A program made the position numbers and the translations under genes. Positions 46,341 through 58,620 of a stretch of DNA of 64,000 bases are shown in pieces; positions within the stretch are counted from its first letter, which is position 1; the number at the start of each line of letters is the position of its first letter. The stretch spans positions 246,386-310,385 of the forward strand of contig NMRA01000053.1 in the NCBI GenBank assembly GCA_002633005.1. Reading direction: 5' to 3'. Origin of the DNA: Phoronis australis. Taxonomy: Eukaryota > Phoronida > Phoronidae. The notes under the pieces were generated by a model. That model ran no database searches. It was not told where the DNA came from and was given only the letters and a program-made list of their open reading frames with translations.

Positions 46341-49300
46341 TGTTAACAACAGCGTCGTGATACGCCAAAGCTATATATTCCCTCGTATGGGGGTAATGAT
46401 AACCACTCAAGACAGGTGTATCTGAACTGGAAAAATACCCATACGCCAACTGCTGTTGTTTATTCAGGCAAAACCATACTGTGAATTGATTTGGATTCAT
46501 AGCTTAATTGTCAGGCAAAAGGCACGAACTCATCCAAGAACTTTACCACTAACAGGTGGTGCTGCTTGTTTGTCTTGTTCTCGTGAAGTCAACCAATAGG
46601 GATATTTGACTTTCAGAGAGTTTTAGAGCTTTTTTGTATTTGTAGCGATAATAATTCATTATATATATTCCAATCCCACAATCAACTTGTAAAGTGGCAT
46701 GTTTCAGTTGTGTTTAGACCCTAGAGACATTGTCAATATTCAACGAAATTTGAATTTGCCTTGATAATTCAGTGTAAAATAGGTGTTTTTACCAAACAAA
46801 AATAAATTGTCTTGGTCGTATACAGAAATTGTAACAAATCATTTGATCCATACATCATGAAAAACGATTGTTTCAGTAGAGGTCATTTTGCACTATGATT
46901 AAGCGTAGACAAACACATTAAGCCTTTGCTTACAAAAACAGCTGAATCTTTACCGCCGAGTAAAAATTGCGTGTGTAATCAATTTTTAATATTCACAAGC
47001 TTTTGCACTGGTTACAATTTACGTCGACCGAGAAAGGCAAAAGTTTAAAGCTTTTTCTGGAACAATTTCACCTGTGAGCAACTACAAATTTTGTATTATA
47101 ATTCCCCCAAACAACTCGTGGTTAGGATATAATCGCATACAATCCAGCGCCACCTGTTAGTGGCAAAGCCGGTCACATGCCACACGACTTGTTACTGCGT
47201 GCAGTGACACCTGTTAGTGGTAAAGCCCAAATGCTTGACTGATACATTTTGCAGTTGCGAGTATCTATGCAGGGATATATTGTAATCCTACATTCAAAAG
47301 ATTAATGGTGATGATTATAAATCGACTCTACCTCCATGCCAACCTTTGAGTCGTGTGAAGCAACAAAACTAAATTGCGACTCATCAAACTCGTCAGATTC
47401 ATTGGCAGCATGAAATATGCAGCAACTGCTTGTTTTTGAATTGAAAACATCCCCCAAAAATTTATTGCCAGTTGTTAGAAACAGTTCATCCTTTTGGTAT
47501 GTCCCTTAAGGTTTGGCTGTATTGCATCACTGATAACACTAAAGCTCCATGATTGCACAAACAAGGGGTTTGGTCATTGTCTTTTATACGCAGGTATATT
47601 GATTGTGGTTTATGGTGGGTTTCAGAGGAATTTACAAACTGATAAGGTTAATATAACCTTGTGTAAATTCAGGATGTTGTGCTTATGTAGAGTTATAGCT
47701 TGTTTGTTGGCACTTAATACATGACGTGTTTCTTGGGGTGTGTACCCTATACCGTAGGTCGATCAATGTACGTAAATAAATGTTTGTAAACATTTCATCA
47801 GTAAACAAGACCATAAATTTCGAGTGAGACCTGAGCTCCATTCGCGTCAGCATTTGAGAATAAAGAATCATTGCATTGCCTGTTAAGGCACGAAATGCTT
47901 CATATTGGAGCTGCTATGGATCGGATTTTTTGGTTCAGTTTGGTTCTCACTGTAAAAAGTGTATTAAACTCCTAGTCACTGAAAAATCAAAGGCATTATG
48001 GTGTTTATCATTTATGTGGAGACTAAATTATTAAAATCATGAGATCACCCATTTCTTGGTTTTGGAAAATTTGTTTAGAAATAGTGTTTTTTATTATGTT
48101 GGAATAAATAAATATGTTAATTTCAAATAAAATTTTACCCAAAATAAAAGTTTGTATGAAAATCTAATTTTATTCTGCCACATTTAGTTATACTACCTGC
48201 AATTAAGCGAACGAATGAAATTCCACTGTGAAACTGTGTTACTGCACGGGTAATTCAAAATGTTAGTACTTCTACAGAAACGATAGTTCTGCATTATTTT
48301 GATGCTCTTTGTTCCCCATTCTTTATCACGTAGTTTGGGTATTTGTTAACTCATACGTACAGCTGCATTTGCTGGAGGTGCACTTGACATGGAGCCGCTG
48401 ATAAGGAGCAAGTGATCCTGCGTGTGTAAGTGCAGCAGACAACGCGGCGGCCATTTTTGTCAACAGTTTGAGAGTTTGAGCAAGTTGTGTTTGATCAGTT
48501 GCTCTGGTGTCAACTCCACATCTAAACACAAACTCAGGCTATTTGGAGGGATCATTTTTTATTGCATAATTTGCATAATAGGGTACGTGGAGGTGATCAC
48601 TATTTTTTAGGAGTTCCCATTCTTAAAGCGAACATGCGTAGACTGTCTTCATATAATTGACTAATCTGTGCTGATCCAGTTTGCAATAATGTTGTGTAAA
48701 CGCGACTAAAATCCAGCAACTCGTGCCGCGACAACTCGTGCTGTGGCAAGTGTTCCTTTTGTAAAAACAGCTAAGCATGTGTACGAAATTGTGGTTGGAA
48801 ACATTCTACGTGCAACTGTTTAGCATTCTCAGAACAGAACAGCCTGTTACCCTTCTTTCAAATTTTAATTCTGGTGTGCAAGACATACCGAGTTGACAGG
48901 GATCAAATGTAATTTATTTCATTCATGGACATTTTTAAGATGTTGAAATTTTTGTGTGAGTATCCCCTCTACAGAACAATGGCAATTTGATGGGTAGCGT
49001 GATTGTCATAAAGAGTTTATAAAAGGCACTGGAGGTATTAATATCCCACTGCTTTAAATGTGTACAAGAATGCAAACGCTGTCCTCTAGCTACCCATTTG
49101 CCATCTAGTGACCAGGCATATGTCGCCGCTTTGTTCAATGACTGCATGAGATGAGATGAGTTAATTCGCTCTCGTTATACAGCTAAAGTCATCTACCATC
49201 ATCTGTCCTCGTTGTGTACGTATGCTTGGTACTTGAACTGAGCTTGTTTGGGGTCAGTGCACCCGTGCTCTGGTTGCAAACCAAAGCGGAACTGTGTAGT

Positions 49301-49686
49301 GTTTTCTGATGTACTAATCCAAGGGTTTCTCTTCCATTGAAAATGCAGAGATTACGTGGGCAGTGGGCAATGGAGGAAACGGTTTTCCAAAGAAACAATA
49401 CGAGATAAAAAAATCATACCTGAGTTGTCAATATCAAGACCCACCCATTCGACCCATTCCTCAGTCACTGCAAAGGCAGTTGCCCAACATGAAACCAGAT
49501 AGCCAAATTGCCCTCCGGAAATGATATCTGAAGTTAACAATACACACCCAATTTGGTGGTATGTCCCTACCATCTCCTTTGGGAAAGCCTCCCTCCTCGT
49601 GTGCTTCACAACAAGTTTATTTACTTCTTTGTCACTACTAATGTTGTCGTCATTGTCAGTAAAACTGAGTCTCTGTTTCATTTCAG
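46341..49686. other. End of the long first intron, nothing firmly recognised
   Basis: Includes a pair of short repeats (gccacctgttagtggcaaag and cacctgttagtggtaaag) at 47151 and 47207, and a CpG-bearing spot at about 48440 (gcggcggccatttttg) that resembles a YY1-type start-site motif. No exon could be confirmed. Confidence 0.4.
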
Positions 49687-49809
49687 ATTCCTGTGCGGGT
49701 ACTCCTTGTAGTGGCCATGGTAACTGTACAGCCCTAAACAGCACCGTTGACGGTCGCAACTTTAGCTGTGCATGCAACCCCCAGTACCAGGGACCCACCT
49801 GCAGTCAGG
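49687..49809 (+). CDS. EGF-like domain exon (non-calcium-binding type)
   Basis: Exon of 123 bp, phase 1 on both sides, with acceptor TTTCATTTCAG and donor TCAGG|GTTAGTG. It encodes DSCAGTPCSGHGNCTALN, then STVDGRNFSCACNPQYQG and PTCSQ. Six cysteines in the spacing C-x4-C-x5-C-x12-C-x-C-x8-C form one complete EGF module, with N-glycosylation sequons (NCT, NST, NFS). It lacks the DxDE start, so it should not bind calcium. Symmetric phase 1 exons are the usual building block of EGF proteins. The next exon in phase is at 53815. Confidence 0.85.
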
Positions 49810-50051
49810 GTTAGTGTAAATGCTATGGAGGTCAACCCACTGTTTAAGGCTGTTCCATAAAACGTAGCAGAAAAATTAATTAAATATTACAGAAATGTCA
49901 CAGACATCAGAGAATAAAACTTATAATCGACATATGTCCCGAATAATATGTAAATGATACGTGCGTCACAAGCTCGTTATCAGAGATATGAAAAAGAAAC
50001 CGTGGTAGGCATTATAAAGTCTTATTATGACTGATACAATTACAAGTAATA

Positions 50052-53033
50052 AGGCCTTTTCATACTTACTTAACTCCGGTCTAAGTGGAGCGTAGACGTT
50101 AACTGCAAGTTAACTAAACTGTTCATACTGGCTTTGGTAGTTAAGGAACATCGAAGTAAGCAGCAGGTGACGCTGTTGTCATCGAAGTAATCACAAGGTA
50201 GTGCTGCAAGCTAAGATTTTTTAATGTGACAATTTGGGAACATTTACATGTGCTAATTGACATAAAACTTATTTTTACCGTGAACGTTCGGGTTAACGCC
50301 CATGCTCAGTTAACTGCCCAGCCCCTACTTTAGGTGGATTTTCGATTTAACCGCACACTGCTCAGTTAAGCCCCCCCCTGCAATTTTCAAAGATTTCCTG
50401 TTAAGCGCCCACCTCTCGGTTAAGCGCCCATCCCTGACTTTTAAAGAATGAAGATTTAGCGCCCAGTGCTAAGGAAACCTGCGATTCCCCGACTTTTAGA
50501 AAAAGATCGATGATCACAATGAGCGCAACGACGCCGGGACTCCGAGACGGTGGTTTAGCAATCTGAATTACAATACAGGTAACGAGTTATTGTCTTGGGT
50601 TATGAACTCACTTCAAAATATAATACTTGAACCTTTTTGTCACTTTATTTTGTTCCCTTGTTTGCAAAGTTTAAGAACGCCGCCGGTGTCAAAACCTCCG
50701 CCACGCTGAGTTTCCGTCTGCAGTGCACTAGATAACACATATATTCGAAAAAATCAGGCCAGAGAAATGTGGCAATGGTTTTGCTAACCCTCCAAATTCT
50801 CTTAAGGTGGGAAGCTCTCGTATTATGGACAAATCTCACAACTCACGGAAAGATGTCAAATTCTCAATATTTTGATGAATGTAACTGCCGGGTTATAGAA
50901 GATGTGTGGCGACTGAAGGGACAGTACAAGTGCCCTAAGAACCCGTACTGGTCCTAGAAGTGCCTTACTGGATTACCGATTTCGTTGCTGCCTATCGATT
51001 TCTGAATTCAAAGGTTGGCAATAATGTATGTTTCTGTATGATCTTGAGGTAATAAAAAACTGCTAGTCAAATTTTGCTTTTCGCTTATTGCATCTCAGTC
51101 AAACTGGCGTTAGCAGATTTAACTAATGTCGCTGGCTGTTCTTTACTATTTCTTGCGTCAGCCCCCATGTAAGCGTGATTGTGTGAATTATCGTTTTCAC
51201 ATCCCCTTTTTAAACATTCAGAATAATTTTGTTTACACATTGGCCAGTTTCAGCCTGACCAAAAATTCTTACCATTCGAGTCTGAAATATCTACGATGCC
51301 TGACTGAAAATTGGCGATAGTGGGTAGGAGGTGCACGCAGCTAGCTACGGGCATGAGCTTAGGGAGCATCGAGCCGGGAAGAATCGGAACAGACGTGACA
51401 TCGCAGTTTTGGGGAACATTGGTAATGGAGAAATATCGTAAAGAACTAGGTCTTTCGTAACAACACTGAGCTTAAAAGTACATAGTCACGCCCGTTTTTG
51501 TTACTTAGAGCTAATTCTCTTTTGATGTGTGACTTTGTAGTGGTGCACGTGCGCAAGTTCCCACACTTTGGAGTGCATGTTACCTTGACACCAACATGTG
51601 ATTGACAGGTGACTCACACGTAGGCCCTGCGTGCGTGCTGAATCCCACCGCTATCTTTGGCCATAAAAAACGAGATGCACATTGAAAGAGGCTGTTATAT
51701 TACTTGACGGCATTTCCAAGTCACGATTGACAACCGACTGAGTCATTGTGCGCTAACAGCGGGACTGAACAGTGCCGCAGTGTGATATTGCAAATGATAT
51801 AAATAGGATAATCTGGACATCTTGCATGAAAAATAAATGTTTTTCCACCACAAAGTTTGGTAAGGTGATTGTTTAAGAATGAATTGAAACATCGCTGTTT
51901 TTTGGTGTTTTATAACATATTTATGCCGTGGCTCGAAATTTTATTCTTGATTGACGAGTGGCTCACGGCTGCTTAACTCCGATTCTTGTCTTAGGCCTAC
52001 TTCTTTGCTGAGCATGTTTGGCGCAACGGCAAGTGAGCCGGGCGGTCGAGATAAAACAGCTAGCCGCAGAACCATACGCTGAAAATGTCATTGAGTCATG
52101 GAGTGTCGACTATAAACATCCCAGGCAAACACAAAAAAAACATCTGAATTAAGTTTTTCAAACTTTTATTACAACTAATTTTAAAACTGCTCTCTGACTA
52201 TGAACTTAGCAGCTAGTACGAGACTGTAACTGATGTCTGCTGTGACTTCTGCATCACGTGAAGCTTGCACGTGCGCACTTAAGCAAGGTCACATCTTGAA
52301 ATAGTTGCAATCCAAGTAGAGGCTGCGTGGTCACTGGTCGTCTGCGCTCTACAGGGCAAAGTAGCAAGACCGCAGGACGGCACGGAGCTTATACTCAGCA
52401 ATTCTGTGAATTTAATAGTGAATAACTAAGCTGAGGGCAAGACCACCTTTATTGGGATCATCCGCTGCTATGACATTTTTCCTGTCATGCGGCGACGTGA
52501 CGATAACGCTCTTTGAAAAGTGCTACGCGTTCTGAGTATGTGTGTGGTGTGGGGACTTAGATCACGAGGTAAGATTAACCGCCCAGGGCGGTTGCCTGTC
52601 GTAATAAGCGCCCATGTTTGGTTAACCGCCCACCCTGGATTTCTTGAAATTTCACGTTTAAGCGCCCATGTCTGGTTAACCGCCCACCCCCGATTTTTTG
52701 GGCTTGCCAATTTAACCGCCCAGGGCGTTAACCCGAACATTTACGGTAATTGGATTGGTGATTATTCGAGCAAAATATAAGCAACTCTTAGCGACTATAC
52801 TACCCTGAAATTGTTGGCGATAGCAGTGGCACCAGGCGATAACTTTGATGGGACCAAAGTTGACTGTTCATACTCCACTGTAGTGTCGACGCTTCACTGT
52901 TAAATCCACCTGTTAACTGCTATGTTAATTAGAGCTGTTAAATTTGATCCAGGACCGAAGTTAAGCGCTCATACTGACCGTAACTCCCCAAACCATCGAC
53001 GCGTCGATGTTAGTATTTAAGGCCCTTTAGATA
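50052..53033. mobile_element. Element interrupted by a younger transposon (nested insertion)
   Basis: The left remnant (50052-50220) starts aaggccttttcatacttact, and the right remnant (52790-53033) ends gttagtatttaaggcccttt; these ends are inverted relative to each other. Both halves share the vocabulary aactccgg, gttaactgc, catactg and gtcgac. The 2.47 kb transposon at 50277-52748 sits between them. A possible uninterrupted relative is at 36165-36670. Confidence 0.5.
50277..52748. mobile_element. Inverted-repeat DNA transposon, about 2.47 kb, with TTAACCGCCCA arrays
   Basis: The left end (taccgtgaacgttcgggtta acgcc) is inverted at the right end (ggcgttaacccgaacattta cggta): 22 of 25 bases match. 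Directly inside each end are arrays of 11-13 bp motifs of the type gttaaccgccca and ttaagcgccca spaced 20-45 bp, separated by cccgactttt-like spacers. A second element with the same left 450 bp begins at 63551. The interior (about 1.9 kb) has no long open frame; the best is 62 codons at 50769. It is therefore likely non-autonomous. No clear target duplication was found. Confidence 0.8.
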
Positions 53034-53814
53034 GGGAATAAAAATAAGTAAAATAAAAAATGATAATCTCTTGTAAGATGGGCAATAAAAAAGCGCCACA
53101 AGAGATGTTGTAAGACAGCTCAGGCCCATCCATTTCACAAAAAAAATTCAGCAAATGAAATAGAATAATCTCTACACAAATATACAAACTAAAAAAAATG
53201 AAAATGTACAGACTGCGTCCAAAACAAAGGAAATGATACAGATAAAGAAAGAAAATACTGACTAGACACATGACAACAGTAAGCAACTTGACGCTTCAAA
53301 TGATGCGGGCAGAGTGAAGTAGGGAACCAGTGAAATAATAGGCTAGAAAGGGTCTTGCGGCGAGACAGAAAACCAACGCTAAGTAAAACAAAAGAACATC
53401 GCATACAAAATACACAATGAACAAAGTAACCTGCAAATCATCTGCAACATTAATTAAATGTCTGTTGCTTTGAAACAAGTAAGAATTTTTAGAAAGAAAT
53501 GAAAGCTAATGGTTTTGACATTTACTAGAAGGATTTTTTCGCGATGAAAATGTTTTATTTTGCAGTACGAATTTCTGAAATTTTCTCTTTCTGTCACCGT
53601 GCAAAATGTAAAGACGCTGTCTTCAATGGTTGTTGAAATTTGACTGTAAATTTTGTCAAGAATGTGAACATTGTGTTGTTTTCTTATTGAAAACTTTGTA
53701 GGAGACCTGTTTTTATATGAAAAATGTTTTTAAAGCCTGATGAAGTTATCAAGGATATCCGTTTCAATCATTGTGAAGCTTTGAACCAAATGTTTTCTAT
53801 CTGTATGTTTTCAG

Positions 53815-53937
53815 ATGTAAATGAATGTGAGAATAAGACACATAACTGTGATACCAACGCACAGTGTATTAATGTTCCTGGGGGTTTTAACTGTACTTGT
53901 AAAAGTGGTTTCCAAGGAAATGGAAGCAGCTGCACAG
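53815..53937 (+). CDS. Calcium-binding EGF domain exon
   Basis: Exon of 123 bp, phase 1-1, with acceptor ATGTTTTCAG and donor CACAG|GTTTGT. It encodes DVNECENKTHNCDTNAQCIN, then VPGGFNCTCKSGFQGNGSSC. The start DVNEC and the C-x-N-x4-F-x-C pattern (CINVPGGFNC) are the calcium-binding and Asn-hydroxylation consensus of cbEGF modules. Sequons NKT, NCT and NGS are present. It follows the EGF exon at 49687 in phase and belongs to the same protein. Confidence 0.93.
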
Positions 53938-54829
53938 GTTTGTTTGTCATATATTTGTCTTGTGGTCGTGGAGCTAAAAAAAACAGGGCAAGGAGTGTTT
54001 CTGGGCCGTATATATATGGCTATATGTCACGTGCTATAGTGTAGTATGTTGTGAAACCTTATTGAAGGGTCCGTTCTGTAGAAAAATGTGATAATTGGTT
54101 ACTTCAATTGTTCATTCTTAACTGAGTTAGCCTTTGATATGAGCGCATCGTTAGTGCTGTGTTGCTTAATACATTTCCTCACCTGCAAACATTGTCATAA
54201 TTGTTGACTGCCAATCATTTTGTGGGTATCAATTTCATTGCCATTAAGCTGTTGTTAGGGTGATTGGTTATGAGCTTTGTTAGCAGCGTTTTATGATTGA
54301 CGTAAATGGTGCACTAATCAGTGGGGAATGTTGGAATGAAGTTTGTGTTGATGATGATGATGGGAATATCAGCCAGTCATATGACGCTGATGACTAGTGC
54401 TGCCACCTGATGATAAAGTGTGGTTTATCTTCATTGTGTGTGACGAAGGGTAATACTTTTGGCTTGATAAAAACAAGTTTTTAGTATTAGCCGCCTTAGG
54501 CTCAGTCCACAGAAATAAAGTTTTTGCCGAGTCGTTTACGTACCATCAGATTCGTTGGCCTCCATGTGATCAGTGGCCGTTGCTTGGTGAATGTGCCTCA
54601 TTCATGTGCTAATGAAAACATTAGAAACTGCCCGTTTCATGGCACCTCGTACTTCATCAATAGATTTGTGCAAGAACTGTTATCAGGATGCCTGTTTATC
54701 AGGAAATCTGTTCTAAAGCTGTATTGTGGAGCAGAATTATCACAATAGCCATGGCTTCATCTTAGTAAAACAATAGCAAAAATGAACTGTTGTATTGGGA
54801 ACTAAACGGGTCGTTTTTAACTGGCTGGC

Positions 54830-55040
54830 TTCTGAAATTGAATTCCTCGTAAAAAGTTAGGTTAGGATCCTTTTTAGCTGATGAAATACGATAAAAATTA
54901 GCTAAAATAGATGCATCAGGTTTGATGAAAGGTTTAATAACTTTTTGGACCATGTTATGTGATTGGCCTACCATTTAAATCAGACCAAAGACTGATAGAG
55001 GGCTTAGCAACAGGCTAGATTAATAGATGGATTTAGCTTT
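54830..55040. repeat. Dispersed repeat (family with 39850 and 62755)
   Basis: Second member: aaaaagttaggttagga, aaaattagctaaaatagatg and catcaggttt, followed by ggcctacc and agactagatt-like sequence shared with 62755. Intronic. Confidence 0.5.
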
Positions 55041-55730
55041 GATTTAGAAACAGCTGGCTGTCCTCTGGAGTTGAAACCAAACCAGAGGTTTTGTGCTGGC
55101 TATGTATGTAGTATCCTAGCTGTTTTTCCCCTTCAAACACTGTCGAAGTGGGAAACGAACCCAGATATCATTGTCCTGTTGTCCGGTGATACTTGCAACA
55201 CATTGTCATGATATCTTCAATGGGTATTGGCTTATGAATTGAAAGATTTAAAATTAGTATTACAGGTGAAATAATGACCCAAATGAAATAATTATAACTG
55301 AAAGGAATTATGTTCTTTGCCCAAAAGCGTCCATCTCACAGCTAACATTAGTTGTCCATAGATGAGTCATGATATGCACAGTATCCTACTCCAGTGATAG
55401 TGGAGCTTCTCTGTCATACTGTAGTGGAGACAATCTAGTAGCAACATCATATTGTTCTCATTCATTGGACATTTTGATCATATGACTGAGTTAGTGCTTG
55501 GGACTTGGCAGAGTAGTCAATCGGTCACACCATAGGTGTTTATTCAATTCCGTACATGTTCTTGTGCAATTTGCTGCTGGCAAATATCTCTGATAGTTGA
55601 GCAAATCTTGGCTATATTCAGGAGAAGGTTATAATGGAAAAACAGCAGTTGGAAAATGTGAAAAGTGCTGTGGGCAGGTTACCATTTTGTGAAGTTAGAA
55701 AATTGTGAAAACTAGTTTGTCAATACGTTC

Positions 55731-56037
55731 TGTGTGTGCAGAATATACTTGTGTGCTAACGCAGTAGGTCGCTTGATGTGCTATTTTGTGTGTGTGCTGA
55801 ATATACTTGCGTGCCAACAGAGAGGGTGTACATCGCTATGTACTATTTTGTGTGTGTGCTGAATATACTTGTGTGCCAACAGAGAGGGTGTACATCGCTA
55901 TGTACTATTTTGTGTGTGTGCTGAATATACTTGTGTGCCAACAGAGAGGGTGTACATCGCTATGTACTATTTTGTGTGTGTGCTGAATATACTTGTGTGC
56001 CAACAGAGGGGGTGTACATCGCTATGTACTATTTTGT
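55731..56037. repeat. 62 bp minisatellite running into an EGF exon acceptor
   Basis: About five units of 62 bp (gctgaatatacttgtgtgcc, aacagagagggtgtacatcg, ctatgtactattttgtgtgt). The units at 55797, 55859, 55921 and 55983 are nearly identical; the first is diverged. The final unit breaks off at tactattttgtag, which is the splice acceptor of the exon at 56040. The polypyrimidine-poor acceptor is thus built from repeat sequence. Confidence 0.92.
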
Positions 56038-56039
56038 AG

Positions 56040-56165
56040 ATGTGGATGAGTGCAGCACCCCAGTTTCACACAACTGTGATCCAAACGCAGACTGTACCAA
56101 TTTTGATGGAGGATTCAACTGTACATGCAAAAATGGTTATACAGGAAATGGAACTAGTTGTGCAG
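56040..56165 (+). CDS. Calcium-binding EGF domain exon
   Basis: Exon of 126 bp, phase 1-1, acceptor CTATTTTGTAG and donor GCAG|GTTTGA. It encodes DVDECSTPVSHNCDPNADCT, then NFDGGFNCTCKNGYTGNGTS and CA. The DVDEC start and CTNFDGGFNC (hydroxylation consensus) mark a cbEGF module closely similar to the 53815 exon, suggesting exon duplication. It follows that exon in phase. The acceptor lies at the edge of the 62 bp minisatellite. Confidence 0.93.
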
Positions 56166-57464
56166 GTTTGATTCAGATGTCATTTCAAATTCATCAAAGG
56201 AAATAGTATGCAAGAATAGCTTCGAAGATCTCCACATTTGGGGTCAGAAAAGTGACTTAGAACTCCTGCGTCATATTTTCTGAAAAAGGCTCAGCTGAGT
56301 AATTATAACCACGTCACAGTCTTTAAATAGATGATAGAAATTGTCCCAGTAAGTGGTAGCTCTTTGTACGTACTCTCAGAGACTTTGCACTTTTGCCGAA
56401 GTGAGATTTAATTATTTTTCACAAATAGTGTTTGGAAAAAAAGTCCAAAATTTCTGACTTGAGCCTTCTGTTGCTTTTCATGGAGCAAACCCTATAAATT
56501 ATTTCTAAATTCTGATGCTCACATAATTAGTTGGCTAAATTTTTTTCAACAATTGTGAAGTGGGAGGGTACAACCAAATTTCTGTCTCAAGTTTTAAGTC
56601 GCTTTCATGAAACAGTCCCTTCGCTTAGCAGATCTATTTCTGAAAAATAAATAAATTAATCTCTCTTGAGGAAAGATGCAAAGTCTGAGAACATACACTA
56701 ACTGCTAGTTACGGAGACAATTTCTGTCAATGCTTTCTAGACTGCGATGCGCTCATAATTTCTTGGCTAAATATTCATTCCGCTATTGTAAAGCAGGAGT
56801 GTAAGACCAAGTTTCTGTCTGAAGTCTTCAGTCAGCTTTGATGAAACAGACCATGACCAATCTGTCATGACTTCTTCCTTGCTAAGTCGGTTTTGCTTTT
56901 TTCTTTGATTTTGTCACAAATTCTCTCATACAGTCAGAAGGCTGAATTTTTATTGAAAAAGCAAGTCCTTTTAAAAGCTTATCATCTGACATTGCGTAAA
57001 TGCAATGATCAAATGACTGTTGAAGAAGTCATCAGAACAAGGGCCAGTATTAAGCTATTGCTATTATTAACCTTGGAAAAGTATGACTACCATGATTTTT
57101 ATTTCAGCTGTGATCACTGTTGTCTAACATTTAGTAGACATGGACCAACCTGAAAGTTGCATTGAAAAAGCTATTGTTACAGTCACAAAATATCTATTAG
57201 TTGTATGACTGAAAAGGATGAAAAGGCTAACATAGGCAGTGCACACATATTGAAAATAGAATGTTATGAACAATATGGGTTTCATCACCATTTTATATGG
57301 GCCCACATATGTGGGTGCTTATTGCCGTCTCTGTCTGGGTGTACAGACGTCTGGTGTCGACGGCTTTTCTCTAATTACCTTGCATGATCTTTATGAGATT
57401 GGGCAAATGTGTTCCTATGAATCTGATGATGAGTTTCAAACTGATCAAACTTAAACTCTGTCTC

Positions 57465-58620
57465 CTAGAGGCAATTTTAGTTTTTTACATTTACCTCTGT
57501 ATGTTGGGAGTTCGTCGATGGATTTTCATGAAATTCGACAAATAGGTCTCTATTAAGGTAATGTAGGGCCGTAGAAAAATAAATGTCAAAATGAGGCTAA
57601 CTTTGGAACATTGTATTTCAGAAATTGTTTTTTAAATGTTCCACTTTTTAATGAGTGGCTATAAAAACTTAGAACTTTTATGATTTTCATGGAAAACTGA
57701 AGTGTCATAAATGTAAACAAAATATTTTAGGGAATTTGAAATCTCATCTTGAACATTTATATCAAAAAATTGATCATGTAATTGATACTATCAATGTATC
57801 TTTCTTTTTTGGTAAATTTTAACAAAAAGACATGGTAACTTGACCCAATTAGTGGCAGATTAGCAAAAAGTCAAAAATCAATTCCTACAGGCTTCCTGTT
57901 TTCAGAAAATATATAGTTTTACTGAGTTAAAATCTATAATTTTGGAAATATTTGGCTAAATATGCAGATTTGAAGATAATATCGTATAACAGTCCCTCAT
58001 TTTGTGATGTATTCAATGTAATGTGCACCCCTAGTGGTTATTTTTAGTGTCTGGACTTCTTTCTGCCAATTCGCTGGAAAGATCATTATGAAATTTTACA
58101 GATGTTTTCCGATTGAGTTGAGAGCACAATGGATGTTTATTTTTGAATGGGTCCAAATACTGTGGTCAGCCCCTCTGTGTGGTAGTTGTTTGCCTGTGCC
58201 ACAATGTGTACCATGGTCCTTGATAGATCTGAAATTTGGTATGTGTGTTATAGTGGAGTACGGTTGATGTTGATTTTGGAATGTGTTGGACCACTATGGC
58301 ATCCCCTGGTGGCAATTTAGATTTTCATTGTTTATGACATCTATATCTACCAAGTTCCCAAATGTAATGTCATGAAATTTAGCAACGAGTTTCTATCATT
58401 GAGACGACAACACTTATCAGCCTTGTTTTGCATGGATTTGGCTTATGCTGGGCTCCCTTGTGGTCTTATTATTATTGTGTCTGTTTTGTCTTCTGCTTTC
58501 CTATCCATCAAGCCGCTCAAAAAATCATGAAACGTGTCAGGTGTGTTGCTATTGAGGGCAGTATGGACGGTGTCAATTTTTTAAAATGTGCGATTACGTG
58601 GAGCCCCATAGTGTAGAGAC
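57465..58620. repeat. Modular CCTAGTGGC-type repeat (second locus)
   Basis: Same module as 32600-34690: ctagaggcaattttagtttt, then cctctgtatgttgggagttc and gatggattttcatgaaattc with aaataggtctctattaa at 57465-57560, and further variants at 58025, 58300 and 58450. Orientation is the same as at the first locus. Confidence 0.6.

Noticed and set aside
50769-50957. EGF-like or zinc-binding peptide (ECNCR and KCPKNPYW)
   Set aside because: Lies inside the inverted-repeat transposon, lacks the six-Cys spacing and has no splice sites.
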